Shown here piece after piece: positions 1-10,939 of a stretch of 64,000 nt of DNA. The stretch lies in NCBI GenBank assembly GCA_032871835.1, contig CM065301.1, positions 15,331,291 through 15,395,290 on the forward strand, written 5' to 3'. Position numbers and translations under genes: made by a program. The notes beneath the pieces were generated by a model. The model made no database searches and had not been told where the DNA came from. It saw only the letters and a program-made list of their open reading frames with translations. How positions within the stretch are numbered: position 1 is the stretch's first letter; each line of letters starts with the position of its first letter. This DNA comes from Dipteronia dyeriana (lineage: Eukaryota; Streptophyta; Magnoliopsida; Sapindales; Sapindaceae).

Positions 1-119
1 AATTAAAGAGCATCAAGTTGATCAATTTTCTGTTTATTTCAACAATGCAAGGTTGCCCTATTTGCTTGAGCTCCCCGTATGGGGTCAATCACAAAGCTTA
101 TTAAGGCATGTGGCAAATC

Positions 120-480
120 CCAATAGACCTACTAAGTGAGTTGAACCTAGTTGAGTCTAAGGGCTTTGTAAAGAGATCTACTAGCTGATCATTTGTGTAT
201 ACATGCTCAAGTGTTATGCATTTGTTTTCAACTAGCTCCCTAATAAAATGATGTCTAATGTCTATATGTTTAGTCCTAGAATGCTAAATAGGATTCTTTG
301 AAATATTAATAGCACTCAAGTTATCACAATAAAGGTTAAGAGTACCTTGATCAAAGATATAATCCATAAGCATTTGCTTCATCCATAAGAGTTGTATGCA
401 AGCACTCCCGACGGCTATGTATTCCAGCTCAGCTGTGGATAGGGAGATTGAGTTTTGCTTCTTACAAAACCAAGACACTA
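120..480 (-). pseudogene. copia RNase H fragment with internal stop
   Basis: Copia RNase H, which degrades the RNA strand during reverse transcription. The frame 478-284 contains SLSTAELEYIAVGSAC and LYCDNLSAINISKNPI, the usual core. The frame stops at 284-286 directly after KNPI, where family members continue with HSRTKHIDIRHHFIR; those residues are still encoded just downstream in the same frame, so this is a single nonsense change and not a natural end. The region from about 230 down to 120 continues the C-terminal tail. Not functional. Confidence 0.75.
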
Positions 481-659
481 AGTTGTTTTTGAGAAAGAAG
501 CAACCTCTCGAAGTACTCTTCTTATCATCACAATTACCTGCCCAGGCTGCATCACTAAGACCAACTAGACCAGTATTAGTATCAAAAGAGTATTATATCC
601 TATAGTTGGATGTCTGATTCACATATCTATTGATTCTCTTCATAGCAAAGAGACGGGAC

Positions 660-1560
660 TCCTTGGGAGTTGTTTAGTACCTAGCACAAATACCCACACT
701 AAATGCTACATCGGGCCTACTAATTGTCAAGTAGAGGAAGCTACCAATCATGCCACGATATAGGCTTTGATGCACACTTTTTCTACTAGCATCCTTGATA
801 AGATTTAAAATGGTACCCACGGGTGTGTCACAATGTTTGGCATTCTCAAGATCAAATTTCTTCACTAGGTTCTTGGCATACTTAGCTTGGGATATGATAT
901 ATGAAGATTCCAGCATGCAATTGCTTGATTTGTAAACCTAGGAAGTAATTTAATCCCCCACCATACTTATCTCAAATTCACGAGACATGACATCAACAAA
1001 TTATTGAACTTTAGACTTGTTGGTGGAACCAAAAACAATGTCATCAACATATATTTGAACTATGAAAAGTTCATCCTTGTTGCACTTGATGAACAAAGTC
1101 TTGTCAATACTACCTATAGAGTAGCCATTGTCAACAAGATAAAGGGTAAGGCATTCATACCAAGCCCTTAACGCTTGTTTCAACCCATATGAAGCCTTTT
1201 AAGACGACAAACATGATCGAGGTGATGTGGATCCACAAACCTCTTGGGTTGTCAACAAACACTTCCTCATGCAAGAAGACATTGATGAAGGCACTCTTAA
1301 CATCCATTTGATACAATTTGAACTTATGCACATATGAAATGAACAATAGAAGCCTAATAGACTCAAGATGGGAAACAATAGCAAAAGTCTCCTCAAAATC
1401 AATACCCTCAATTTGAGAGTATCCGTGTGTTATAAGACCTATGACATTAGAGTCTTTAGGTCTAGGAACTAGAGTCCAAACCTCATTTCTTTTAAATTGG
1501 TTTAGCTTTTCTTGTATGGAAAGAACCCAAAATTCATCATTCAAGGCTTCATCAACCTTT
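660..1560 (-). pseudogene. copia reverse transcriptase, fragmented
   Basis: Reverse transcriptase of the SIRE-like element, split over at least three frames. The N-terminal part (1544-1155) has the conserved WTLVPRP and MDVKSAF stretches. The catalytic box YVDD is intact at 1051-1040 inside QIYVDDIVFGSTN. The C-terminal connection region is at 916-674. Frameshifts near 1180-1155 and about 1000-920 and stops between the pieces break the enzyme. In a live element it copies genomic RNA into cDNA inside the particle. Confidence 0.8.
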
Positions 1561-2134
1561 TTGGGTTCAATTTGAGGGGTGTATCAAGTATAGCTAATTT
1601 GATTAGCCATTTGTTGCCTACTCCTAACACCCTCATTGACATCTCCAATGATATCACTTTTATCATGAAGTTTCCTAACCCAATGAGCGGGTTCATTTGA
1701 GTCCAAGGATGGATCTCTATCAAGATGTTTATCATCCTCTACACTATGATTTTACTTCACATCACTTGAAGTCTCACCACACTCCTTTAAAGGTAAATCA
1801 TGAGACACATCAAACTCCTCATCATGGTCACTAGACTTAGGCCTACATTCATCTGTGACAGCATTAGATGATTCCATCACACTTCGAGTCTTTAAATTGA
1901 AAACTCTATAGGCCTTACTGTTTAGGACATAGCCAATAAAAATCCTCTCATCACTCTTAGCATCGAATTTGTCAAGTTGATCTCGATAATTTAGAATGTA
2001 GCATTTGCTTCCAAACGAGTGAAAGTAGCTACATTTGACTTTTTACCCTTCCACAATTCATAGGAGGTTTGCCTAGTACATGGCCTTAGAAAGACTCTGT
2101 TTCCTTTATAGCAAACTGTATTAATGGCCTCGGC

Positions 2135-2854
2135 TCAAAGATTCCTAGGCACATTGTTGCTAAGCAACATCACTCGGGCCATCTCTTGGAGGACCCTATT
2201 CTTCCTCTCCATAACCCCATTTTTTTGAGAAGTTTGAGAAGTTGAGAACTCATGAGAAATGCCAACACTATTACAAAAAATTTCAAAACAAACATTTTCA
2301 AATTCCTTACCATGATCACTCCTAATTCTTTTTATGCTTTTTATGTGAGAATTCTTTTCATTTTGATTTTTAATGCAAAGCATTTTAAACTTTTTAAAAG
2401 TTTCAAATCTTTTTCTAAGAAAATAAGTCCATATAAATCTAGAGAAATTATCAACACACACAAAAATATATCTCTTCCCATCGAGATTCTCGGTTTGTAT
2501 GGGACCCATAAGATCCATATGAATAAGCTCCAATGGCTCATTAGTTGTGAGAAACTTACCCTTTTTATGCACACTTTTAGTTTGCTTCCCTTGTTGGCAA
2601 GGTCTACAAAATTCCTCAATACTCTTCACAAACTTGGAATGGCCTTTCATAACATTCAACCTCTCAAGAACTCTTAAGTCTTTAAAATTCATATGGCCAA
2701 GCCTTTGATGCCACAATTTGACTTGATTAGAACTAGATAAGTTGTAAGAGATTTCATTGGAATCAAGACAATAACAATTGGCACTTAATGTCTTGCCTTT
2801 CAATAAGACTTGCCCATCTTCTTTTAGAATAGAGCAATCAACTTTACCAAACAT
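2135..2854 (-). pseudogene. copia integrase (HHCC and DDE regions)
   Basis: The longest open stretch of the copia element, 239 codons. It begins ahead of the zinc-binding HHCC domain (WHQRLGHMN then CRPCQQGK) and continues through the rve catalytic core. All three acidic residues of the D,D(35)E triad can be placed: Asp in IHMDLMGP, Asp in RIRSDHGKEFEN and Glu in NGVMERKNR. It stops near the end of the core at NVPRNL, so the C-terminal part lies in another frame. The protein inserts cDNA into the genome. The domain looks catalytically complete, but it sits in a broken polyprotein, so I treat it as a relic. Confidence 0.85.
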
Positions 2855-2902
2855 AACTGAAAGCCCTTCATCACTTAAATGTGATATACTAATAAGATTG
2901 AC

Positions 2903-3130
2903 TTACAAGCCATCCACATAAAGAGCATTGGGCAAGGAGGGCAAACCGAGAATGGATATACTTCCTTTCCCTATAACCTTCTTTCGTGAACCATCACCAA
3001 AGGTGACAAATCCATCATCCTCCATCACAAGAATCTCGAAGAAACTCTTGTTTCCGGTCATGTGCCTAGAATACCCACTATCAAGATACAAAGTGTTAGA
3101 GGCTTTGGCCTTCAAGGCTACTTGAACCAT
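2903..3130 (-). pseudogene. copia aspartic protease fragment
   Basis: Retropepsin domain that would cleave the Gag-Pol polyprotein. The catalytic DSG triplet is intact in LDSGYSRHMTGN; family members usually have Cys where this one has Tyr after DSG. The downstream FGDGSRKKVIGKGSI and LYVDG stretches are the expected substrate-flap region. The frame ends at 2903, just before the pre-integrase region, by a stop or frameshift. Confidence 0.75.
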
Positions 3131-3537
3131 ATAGCAAAAATACTCATCTTTTCTAGTCCACCTAGTAGTAACATTTTCATTCCTAGGAGCCTTGGGTTCA
3201 TTGACTCTAAAATTCCAAGGTACATGTTTTTTTGGCTATTCTCATCATATTTTTCTCAATCATGCTTTCTATTTTACTCGCATACTAAAATAATTCGACC
3301 TTATATGACCATCAACATCACAATAATGACATATAAGAGTAAAGTAAGAATTTATACCATAGCCTTGTGCCAACGTGGAAGACTCCTTCCTCCTTCGAGT
3401 TATCCTTTGATATTGAGCTAAATCTCTCCTTTACAGTTGGGCCAAGATTGCATCCCTTCTTAATTGAGCATGAAAAGTTCTTATTGAGTTTGGAGGATCC
3501 TTGGATGTTGAGGCTTAGTTTGATGTACTCTAGCTTG

Positions 3538-3999
3538 TTATGGGTGAGCTCTAGCTTGAGCTTGTTTTGAGGATTCTCCTTCTTCAATCTTTTTTGTTGG
3601 TTGTTGTGGGCTTTGGACTTTTTTTAACTCTTCACTCTTGACAAAAGTAGTCTTCTTCAAGGATTTGATTTCCATGTCCTCCACATAACCTATGCCCCTC
3701 TTATCACTAGGGCTCTTCCCATTTGAGAGCGTCTTGTCAAGCTTCTTGGTTCTAAAATCCATATTAACAATCAATTCTTTAGCTTCTCCAAGTTCCTTCT
3801 TTAAGCTTTCTTCACTCTTCTTAATGAAGACTAGTTCCAATTTCAAACTTTCCTCCAATCCTCTTGCACTCTTGACTTCTTCTCTCAAACGAGTTACCTT
3901 GGAAGTTAACTCAACATTCTCCTTTTTCAACTTTTGAATCTCCTCCTTCTTCTTCAATATAGAACTCTTAAAGTACTTCATGAAGTCTACATAGTCCAT
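3538..3999 (-). pseudogene. copia gag C-terminal charged coiled-coil region
   Basis: A 153-codon open stretch rich in Lys and Glu with heptad-like spacing (LKKKEEIQKLKKEN and following), consistent with a coiled coil between the gag zinc knuckle and the protease. SPSDKRGIGYVE matches a conserved phrase I know from this lineage. It lies between the zinc knuckle (about 4258-4299) and the protease, as expected. Function inferred: Gag multimerisation or spacer. The frame is closed on both sides by lesions. Confidence 0.65.
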
Positions 4000-4229
4000 C
4001 TCTTCATCAATTTCAAATTTGGACTTTGATGAAATACTTTCTTCACTTGAGTCATCTTCTTCTTCTTATTTGTCCTCTTTTTCTTCTTCATCACTCATAA
4101 TTTCCTTGCCATTGTGAGTTGGCGAGAAGGCAATAAAATTTACAACTTGATCTTCATCTTCTGAAGACTTTACTTCCTCTTCTAGATCTTCACTGTCGCT
4201 CCAAGTGGTTGTCATGGCCTTTCCTTTCT

Positions 4230-5200
4230 TCTTCTTCTTCTTCTTCTTTAAATTGGCACACTCCGAAGCAATGTCACCAAAGCCACTACATTTATAACAT
4301 TGAATGCCCTTCTTGGAGTCACTCTCTTATGATTTCTCCACCTTCTTAAAAGGAGTCTTCTTTTTCACTTTTTTTCCCTTAGACCTAAGGCCCTTCTTCT
4401 CAACATTCATGAACTTCTTGAACCTTTTTACCATGAGGGATATCTTCTCATCTGAGTGTTCCTCCACCCCTTCAACCTTGGAGGTCTTCAATGCAATACT
4501 CTTTTACTTCTTTAGAGGTATTGGTGTAGAAGTCCACCTAGACTCATAAGCTAGAACTCTTCCAATGACCTCACTAGGCTTCATATTCTTATAGTCACTA
4601 TTCTTCTCAAGTGTTGTCACCTTTGACTCAAATCATGACCGATGATGCCGCATAATCTTTTACTTGATTCTCTCATTCAAATAGGGGTCGTCACCAAGTT
4701 GATGACTTTGATTTACTATGTCCATCAACTTCACTTGAAAGTCGTTGAAGCATCCATGCTCCTCCATTTTAATAGTCTCAAGTTGCATTTGAAAGACTTG
4801 AAGCTTAGAGTCACTAACTACTTTGGTTCTTTCTGAGCCATTTATGGAATCTCTCATGCCTCATTCGCATTCCTAGTGGTTTGGATCAACTTGTATTGAT
4901 TGCCGTCCGTACCATAAATGATGGCATACATGGCCTTATTATTCCACTTGGATGCTTAAAATTCTTGTGTACTCCATTGAGATTTAGGCTTAGGAACTTT
5001 ATCTCCTTCTTCGGTGGTCATTGTTGGAGAAATGTAGCCATCTTCAATTTCCATCCATGCTCGGTCATCTATTTGGCAAAGGTAGGACTCCATCTTGCCT
5101 TTCTAAGATGCATAGTTCACTTTAGTGAGTATGGGAGGTCTTGTGCTCGAATCTCCCTTAGTTACTCCACCGTTCCTCCTCATAGTAATTTGGGTTTATG
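4230..5200 (-). pseudogene. copia gag with damaged zinc knuckle
   Basis: Gag, the RNA-binding particle protein. Residues from 4857 to 4660 (SKLQVFQMQLETIKMEEHG, then NDFQVKLMDIVNQSHQLG) match the central UBN2-type gag domain. The CCHC knuckle is at 4299-4258 and reads CYKCSGFGDIASEC: the three cysteines and their spacing are right, but the metal-binding His is replaced by Asp, a one-base change. The N-terminal part toward the primer-binding site is in several frames. Confidence 0.7.
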
Positions 5201-5294
5201 AATGAGATGAGTGCAAATAGAATGCAACAAACAAGCAAAATAAATAGTGTAAGACACACACAAAGCACAGATCACCTAAGTATATCTAGGCACC

Positions 5295-5307
5295 GGCTCT
5301 GATACCA
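5295..5307 (-). other. primer-binding site of the SIRE-like copia element
   Basis: On the minus strand this reads TGGTATCAGAGCC, complementary to the 3' end of plant initiator methionine tRNA, the usual primer for copia elements. Two bases (AT) separate it from the LTR end at 5310. Confidence 0.9.
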
Positions 5308-5309
5308 AT

Positions 5310-6860
5310 TGAAATTCCCCTTAATGTGTATGTCTAATAACCAAGAAGGGGTGGATAGGTTTTAATCGAATCAATTACCAAATTTTCAATTAATCAATAT
5401 TCATGAAAAAACCCAAGTTATCAAGCATTCAATCAAACATAAAACGAATAAAAAAACACAAGTATTTGATTTACAAGAGAAACCTTCCAACTGGGCAAAA
5501 CTCACAGGCTAACCACTTAGCCACACACAGTCCATAAAATTCATAACTTGAATGAAATTTTACAACCAAGGTTGACCTTCCATCACACCTTCCAGTTACT
5601 AAACCTTTCACTCTACCCAACAAGCCAATAATAGTGATCTTGAACCAACAAGCTTGTACGCTAAACACTTAGCTACAAAACTTAACAACAATGAAGAGAA
5701 TATGCAACATATATGAATATATGGAAATATTCAATACGGAAAAATGCTAGGTTAACACATTCAAATTTATCTAAGGATTAATGATATCAATAAATGCATA
5801 CCTTAGATATCAATTCTCTAAATGCAAGTGCAAATAGATTTAGCTAAAAGAGCAAAATGGTCATAAACCCTAGCTATCACAAAACACTAATCTCAACCAA
5901 CAATCAACACCCCAAACATTTTATAAATGTAATTAAACACAAGAACATGTATTTAATGAACAATAAAAGCTATTTCTAGGTAAACATGGCATATGAATGA
6001 AAACAAGACATTCTAGGACATGTAGAAATTACCTAGTCAAAGAAAATATGAAGTCTCATGCTTGAAAGATGCTAGAAAGATGCTAGAATGATGCTAGATG
6101 CTCATGGAATGAGGGTTGGTTGAGTAAAAATGGGTTCTTGGATCTCTCTCTCAATAGAAGTCAATTTCTCTCACTTAGGGCATTCAATTTTTGAGCTCAC
6201 ACAAAATTGGGAAGAAGAAAACATATATATATGATGCCCTAAACAAAATGATGTCGTTTTTTGGAAAAGGCAACCAAAAATTGTCGATACCGCTGGGCTA
6301 TACCGTAACACGGGGAAAAATGTCCAGATCGTGGTGCATGCAGCGGTGCACTGGCTGGACATCATCGTGGCATGGACCGCTATGCATGCAAGTGCACAGA
6401 TCGCAATATAGGCAACATGGAACAGTTGGAGAAAACCGCGGTAGGGACCGTTGAGCAAATAGATGCATAGATCGCGGTCCCTGAAGCATGCCTCTTTTGA
6501 GATGAACATCGGTTAGGACCGCGATGGGGACAAGTGCATAGTCAGCGACCTACACCGTGGTAAAGAGGTAAAACCTCTTTTCTAAGCAAACTCAACACAC
6601 AAACCAAACAAGCAAGAGATAGGAAAAGTAAGGCACACAAGAGAGCAAATAAACACTAATGCAAGATGAATAAAACAGGCATGTGAGTTAGTGTGTGCAT
6701 CTAAATCTCTTCAAAGGATATTAAGCAAAGTGATAAGAGATATACCTTGAAGTGCTCTTGAGTTTGACATCGTCATCTAAGCTTGATTATGAACAATGGT
6801 TGTACTAATCTACCCTTACATAAATAATCCCCAAAATGTGGTTTGTCAATGAAATAAGTC
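5310..6860 (-). mobile_element. 5' LTR of the SIRE-like copia element (outer end estimated)
   Basis: The inner edge is precise: the + strand begins TGAAATTCCCC at 5310, giving an LTR ending in CA on the element strand. A TATA-like run at about 6218-6232, read leftward, is a plausible core promoter, with U3 to its right containing moderately GC-rich palindromic words around 6290-6560. The outer TG end cannot be fixed because the 3' LTR is outside the window. Confidence 0.55.
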
Positions 6861-6955
6861 AATCAACAACCGATGGACTTACAATACCTTTTTTTCCTAA
6901 TCTTGAAATATTGTATTAATTCAAATATATGTGTGTATATATATAGTCCCGCTCT

Positions 6956-7110
6956 GGTCAGTGTGCATTGATATAACTTACATCAGTGTGTTGCTTATGG
7001 ACCACTAACTATGGAGAAGATTTGATAAGTGCATACACTTTGAGTCAAAGAATGTAAATCTAATGGCTCATATCTAATGCACCGGTAAAGTATATTGGTC
7101 CGTACTGACT
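6956..7110. mobile_element. 155-bp MITE, copy A
   Basis: Short non-coding element with imperfect terminal inverted repeats: left GTCAGTGTGCATTGATATA, right end reading GTCAGTACGGACCAATATA on the other strand. A clearly related sequence lies in opposite orientation at 52990-53143, sharing a long internal stretch around TGAGTCAAAG(A/T)ATGTAAATCTAAT. The two-copy relationship is seen directly; superfamily and target duplication are not resolved. Confidence 0.7.
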
Positions 7111-7510
7111 TGAACATTTATATGTATATATCTATGTGTGTGTGTGTGTGTTGGATTTTATTTTTGTTTATGAATAGTTTGTTAACTAATAATACCGATA
7201 TAACTTTAGAATAAAAAAAAATGATATTATAAATCGTATTATGTTTTTTCTAAAAAGATAAATAATATTTCATTAAATAAAAATAATACATGTAATAAAT
7301 TTCAAGAATATTTGACAAATTTTTAAAATATTTTATTTAACTTAAATAATTTTTATACTTGTATTATTAGAATAATATTTTTTCGTCTTTATTTAATATT
7401 TAATTAATTTAATATTAAAATAACATATAATATTTAAAATTATTATTATTATATTATAATGTATTATTATTATTATTAAAATTTATTATTACTTATTATT
7501 AAAAATCTCT
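7111..7510. other. AT-rich spacer, no gene seen
   Basis: Very AT-rich DNA with a short (GT)n run near 7137-7150 and ATT-rich stretches. No coding potential, TIR pair or RNA gene seen. Confidence 0.6.
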
Positions 7511-9101
7511 ATAACAATTATCAAAGCTATAAAAGTTGTTATTGAAGTTGTAAATGTGGTTACCAAAGCTATGAAAATGGTTACGAGTCAAATTTTTAAA
7601 AACCGGAAAATGGTTACCAAAGCCATAAAGGTGATTACTGAAACTGTAAAAGTGGTTATCAAAGCCGTGAAAGTGGTTACCATGTAAATTTTAAAAAATG
7701 ATGAAATAGTTACCAAAGTCATAAAAGTGGTTACCTAAGCCGTGAAAGTGATTACAAATCAAATTTACAAATAATGTGAAATGGTTACCAAAGTCATGAA
7801 AGCTAAGTGGTTCCCAAAGTTGTAAATATGGTTACCAAAACCGTGAAATTGGTTAAGTCAAGTTTTCGAAAGTCAGAAATGGTTATCAAACCCGTAAAGG
7901 TGGTTACTGAAGCCGTAAAAGTGGTTTCCAAAGCCGTGAAAGTAGTTACAATGTAAATTTTCAAAAATAGTGAAATTGTTACCAAAGCCATAAAAGTGGT
8001 TATTAGAGCCGTAAAAGTAGTTACCAAAACCGTTAAGGTGGTTACAAGTCAATTTTTTTATAAAAAAAATGTGAAAATTATTACTAAAACCATAAAAGTG
8101 GTTAATATAGTCGTAAAAGTAGTTACCAAAGTCATGAAAGTGGTTACAAGCCAAATTTTCAAAAACCGTGAAATTGTTACCAAAGTCATAAAAGTTGTTA
8201 CCATGCTGTAAAAAGGGTTACCAAAGGTCTAAAGTCGTGAAAGTGGTTACAAATCAAATTTTAAGAACCGTAAAATGCTTACCAACAAAACAATAAAAGT
8301 GGTTACCAGAGTCATGAAAATAATTACCATAGCCATAAAGATGATTACATGTCAAATTTTAAAAAAATGTGAAATGATTACCAAAGCCATAAAAGTGGTT
8401 ACTAGAGTCGTGAAAATGGTTACAAGTCAAATTTTCAAAAACCGTGAAATTATTACTAAAGTCATAAAAGTGGTTATCAAGGCCGTAAAAACGGTTCCCA
8501 AAGGTCCAAAGTCGTAAAAGTGGTTACAAATCAAATTTTAAGAAACCGTAAAATGCTTACCAACAAAACCGTAAAAGTGGTTGCTAGAGTCGTGAAAGTA
8601 GTTACCATAGCTGTGAAGGTGATTACATGTCAATTTTTTAAAAAAAAAAACAAAAAGTGAAATGGTTACTAAAGCTGCAAAAGTGGTTACTAGAGTCGGA
8701 AACATGGCTACCAAAGCTATAAAAGTGGTTACAAGTCAAAATTTTTAAAACTGTGAAATGGTTACCAAAGCCATAAAGGTGGGTATCGTTGACATAAAAG
8801 TGGTTACTAAAGTCGTGAAAGTGGTTAATTGTCAAATTTTTAAAAACCGTGAAATGATTAATAAAGCCATAAAAGTGGTTACTAAAATCGTAAAAGTGAT
8901 TACCAAAATCATGAAAGTGGTTACAAGTCAAATTTTTAAAAACCTATGAAATGATTTTCAAAATCGTAAAATTGGTTACCAAAGCCGTGACAGTGATTAC
9001 AAGTCAATTTAAAAAAAACTATGAAATTGTTATCAAGACCGTAAAAGTCGTCACCAAAGCCATAAAAGTAGTTGTCAAAACCGTGAAAATGGTTACAAAT
9101 C
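7511..9101. repeat. 1.6-kb minisatellite of 21-bp monomers with higher-order structure
   Basis: Dozens of degenerate copies of a 21-bp monomer close to GTTACCAAAGCCRTRAAAGTG. Groups of two to four monomers are separated by a 33-bp variant reading roughly GTTACAAGTCAAATTTT then CAAAAACCGTGAAATG. Each monomer junction holds the palindrome GGTTACC or a close variant. Both unit lengths are multiples of three, so open frames of 60-97 codons appear on both strands (repeating VTKAIKV on one, NHFYGFG on the other). I see no start context, introns or known domain and read it as non-coding satellite-like DNA. Confidence 0.9.
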
Positions 9102-9443
9102 ATTTTTAATTTTTTTTTAAAATTATAATTAATTGATTTTGTTGAAAACACTAATTATTCAATTACGTGAAAAAAATATAATTTCTTAATTTATCATAAT
9201 TAAATATGATTATTTGATTTTTAGAAATAGCTTTAATTATTTAACTAGTGAAATCAATTTTATTATAATATTATCCTAAATAAACCCTAATTTATTTATT
9301 TTTTTAAGTTTAATATTTGTAATGATTATATATAGTTTTTTTTATTAACATTTAGGAAAACTTGCAGTTCTCTTAATGCTACCGCCAAACATTGAAGCAT
9401 GATAATAATTACTTGCTTACAGGGGATTTTTGAAGTGGAAATT
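9102..9443. other. AT-rich spacer, no gene seen
   Basis: AT-rich flank between the minisatellite and the long-TIR element; nothing recognised on either strand. Confidence 0.55.
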
Positions 9444-10370
9444 GCTAAAAATAACCGCAACTATTATAAAAATTTTGTTTTAACTACATACGAAAATTTA
9501 TTTGTTAATAGCCACTTTTTTGAAAAATTACTTGAATGGCCCAATATAAAAACCATCCCCAAACATTTTCTCTCTCTTTTCTCTTTTTTTTTCTCTCTTC
9601 TTTCCTCTCTCTCTCTTCCCGATCTCTCTCTCCCGCCGGCGAACCATCGCCGGCATCCTTACTAAGGCCGGCGAACCGTCGCCGGCCTCCTCTCTCTCTC
9701 ACCCAACCTCTCTTCTCTCTCCCCGCAACTCTCTCTCCTTTCCTTTCTCTCTCTCTTTCACTCACATCTCTTTCTCTCTCCTTTCCTTTCTCTCTCCTTT
9801 CCTTTCTCTCTCCTTTCCTTTCTCTCTCACATGTCATCGACGGCTTGTCGGAGTGCCGTTGCCTGGGCTTCACGACCGTCCAACAACGCAGTCGAGCTCC
9901 CCATCCACCGGCGATTAGATCTTCTGAAAAAAAGGAAAGAAAACGAAATATTAGAAACCCAGAACATTTCAAGTTTGAACATTTCAATTTAGTTAACATT
10001 TCAAGTTTCAAAATTTGAAAACGAAAAAATTAAAAACCCAGAACATTTCAAGTTTCAACTTTCAATTTAGTCAAGATTTCAAGATTTCAAGTTTCAACAT
10101 TTCAATTTAAACAAGATTTCAAGTTTCAAATTTTCATTTTTTAAAACAAGATTTCAAGTTTCAAGTTCCTAGCCGTGATTTCAAATTTGGTTTCTGATTT
10201 TAATCATGATTTCAAGTTTTCTTTCAGTTTTTTTAAAAAATTCAAATCCAGGGGTATTTTTGTAATTTATGGATATATAATAATTTAAAAAAAAAAGTGG
10301 TTATTAACAAATAAATTTGTGTATGTGGTTAAAAATAAAATTTCTATAATAGTTATGGTTATTTTTTATT
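9444..10370. mobile_element. Long-TIR non-autonomous element, Mutator-like
   Basis: About 80 bp at the left (from AAAAATAACCGCAACTATTA to TTTGTTAATAGCCACTTTTTT) reappears inverted at 10296-10370 with few mismatches. Long TIRs around a short non-coding body suggest a Mutator-like or foldback element. The body has a CT-rich tract (9568-9830), two GCCGGCGAACC(A/G)TCGCCGGC words, and a stretch at 9830-9925 that looks like unique coding or leader sequence. No transposase. No convincing target duplication found, so exact ends are uncertain by a few bases. Confidence 0.75.
9960..10220. repeat. AAGATTTCAAGTTTCAA minisatellite
   Basis: Irregular tandem array of 9-11-bp words such as CATTTCAAGTTT, AAGATTTCAAG and TTTCAATTTAG inside the long-TIR element. 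No coding content. Confidence 0.75.
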
Positions 10371-10392
10371 TTCTCTCATTTTTGAATCCCTA

Positions 10393-10863
10393 TAGAGGTG
10401 TCAACGGGCTAGACCTAGGCCACCTAGCCCGTCTAAAATACGTTCATGAGGACTTAAGGGCCGAGCTTTACCTAGCCTTCAACATTGAGGGCCGAGCTTA
10501 AGGTCTGACCTCTATACAATTTTTGAGTCCTACCCGATCCAAGGTTTAAGCTCTTATTAGGCCCTACTCTCTACAGGCATTACCGCCTGACCCTGTAAAA
10601 ATATATTTTTAGATCATAAAATTTAAACTTGATGGTTTGACATGAATAAAATTTTAATAAAGTACAAAAGTCAAATGAATGAAACTACTGGACGAGCTTA
10701 ACGGGCTTTAGACTATAAACCAAATATGGCCCTTAAGCCTGATCCTTAGGGCTATCAGACCTAAAATATCTGTCCAAACCCACTCAATCGGGCCCGGGCT
10801 TAGAAATGGGTGAAGCTCGCTAAGGGTATAGGTCAGCCCAACCCTAGCCTTTTGACACCGTTA
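10393..10863. mobile_element. Non-autonomous hAT-type element, 471 bp
   Basis: Ends TAGAGGTGTCAACGGGCTAG and, inverted, TAACGGTGTCAAAAGGCTAG. It is flanked by 8-bp direct repeats AATCCCTA (10385-10392) and AATCCATA (10864-10871), one mismatch. The 8-bp duplication and TIR wording fit the hAT superfamily. The body is rich in GGGC/GCCC words and encodes nothing recognisable. Confidence 0.75.
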
Positions 10864-10939
10864 AATCCATATATGAAAGTCAATCATGTCGTGTAGTGCA
10901 CGAATATGAAATGTTCATGTGCTCAAACTTTAATTCTTA

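Larger units (their letters stand above)
1..6860 (-). mobile_element. Ty1/copia retrotransposon, SIRE-like, 3' end outside window
   Basis: A copia element read on the minus strand: 5' LTR on the right, then primer-binding site, gag, protease, integrase, reverse transcriptase and RNase H running leftwards. The domain order (integrase before RT) defines Ty1/copia. The RT box YVDDIVFGST, a long gag with a charged coiled-coil tail, and the RNase H wording point to the SIRE/Maximus lineage, though this is recognition by eye. The body is broken by many stops and frameshifts, so it cannot make a polyprotein. The 3' LTR and polypurine tract lie beyond base 1. The right edge of the 5' LTR is not resolved; 6860 is an estimate. 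Confidence 0.85.

Noticed and set aside
7803..9151. Open frames of 60-97 codons on both strands across 7.8-9.1 kb
   Set aside because: They arise from 21- and 33-bp repeat units that are multiples of three; both strands are open and no domain or gene structure is visible.
9505..10018. Overlapping 168- and 160-codon frames on opposite strands
   Set aside because: They translate CT-rich simple repeats (runs of Ser/Leu/Phe or Arg/Glu) inside a TIR element.
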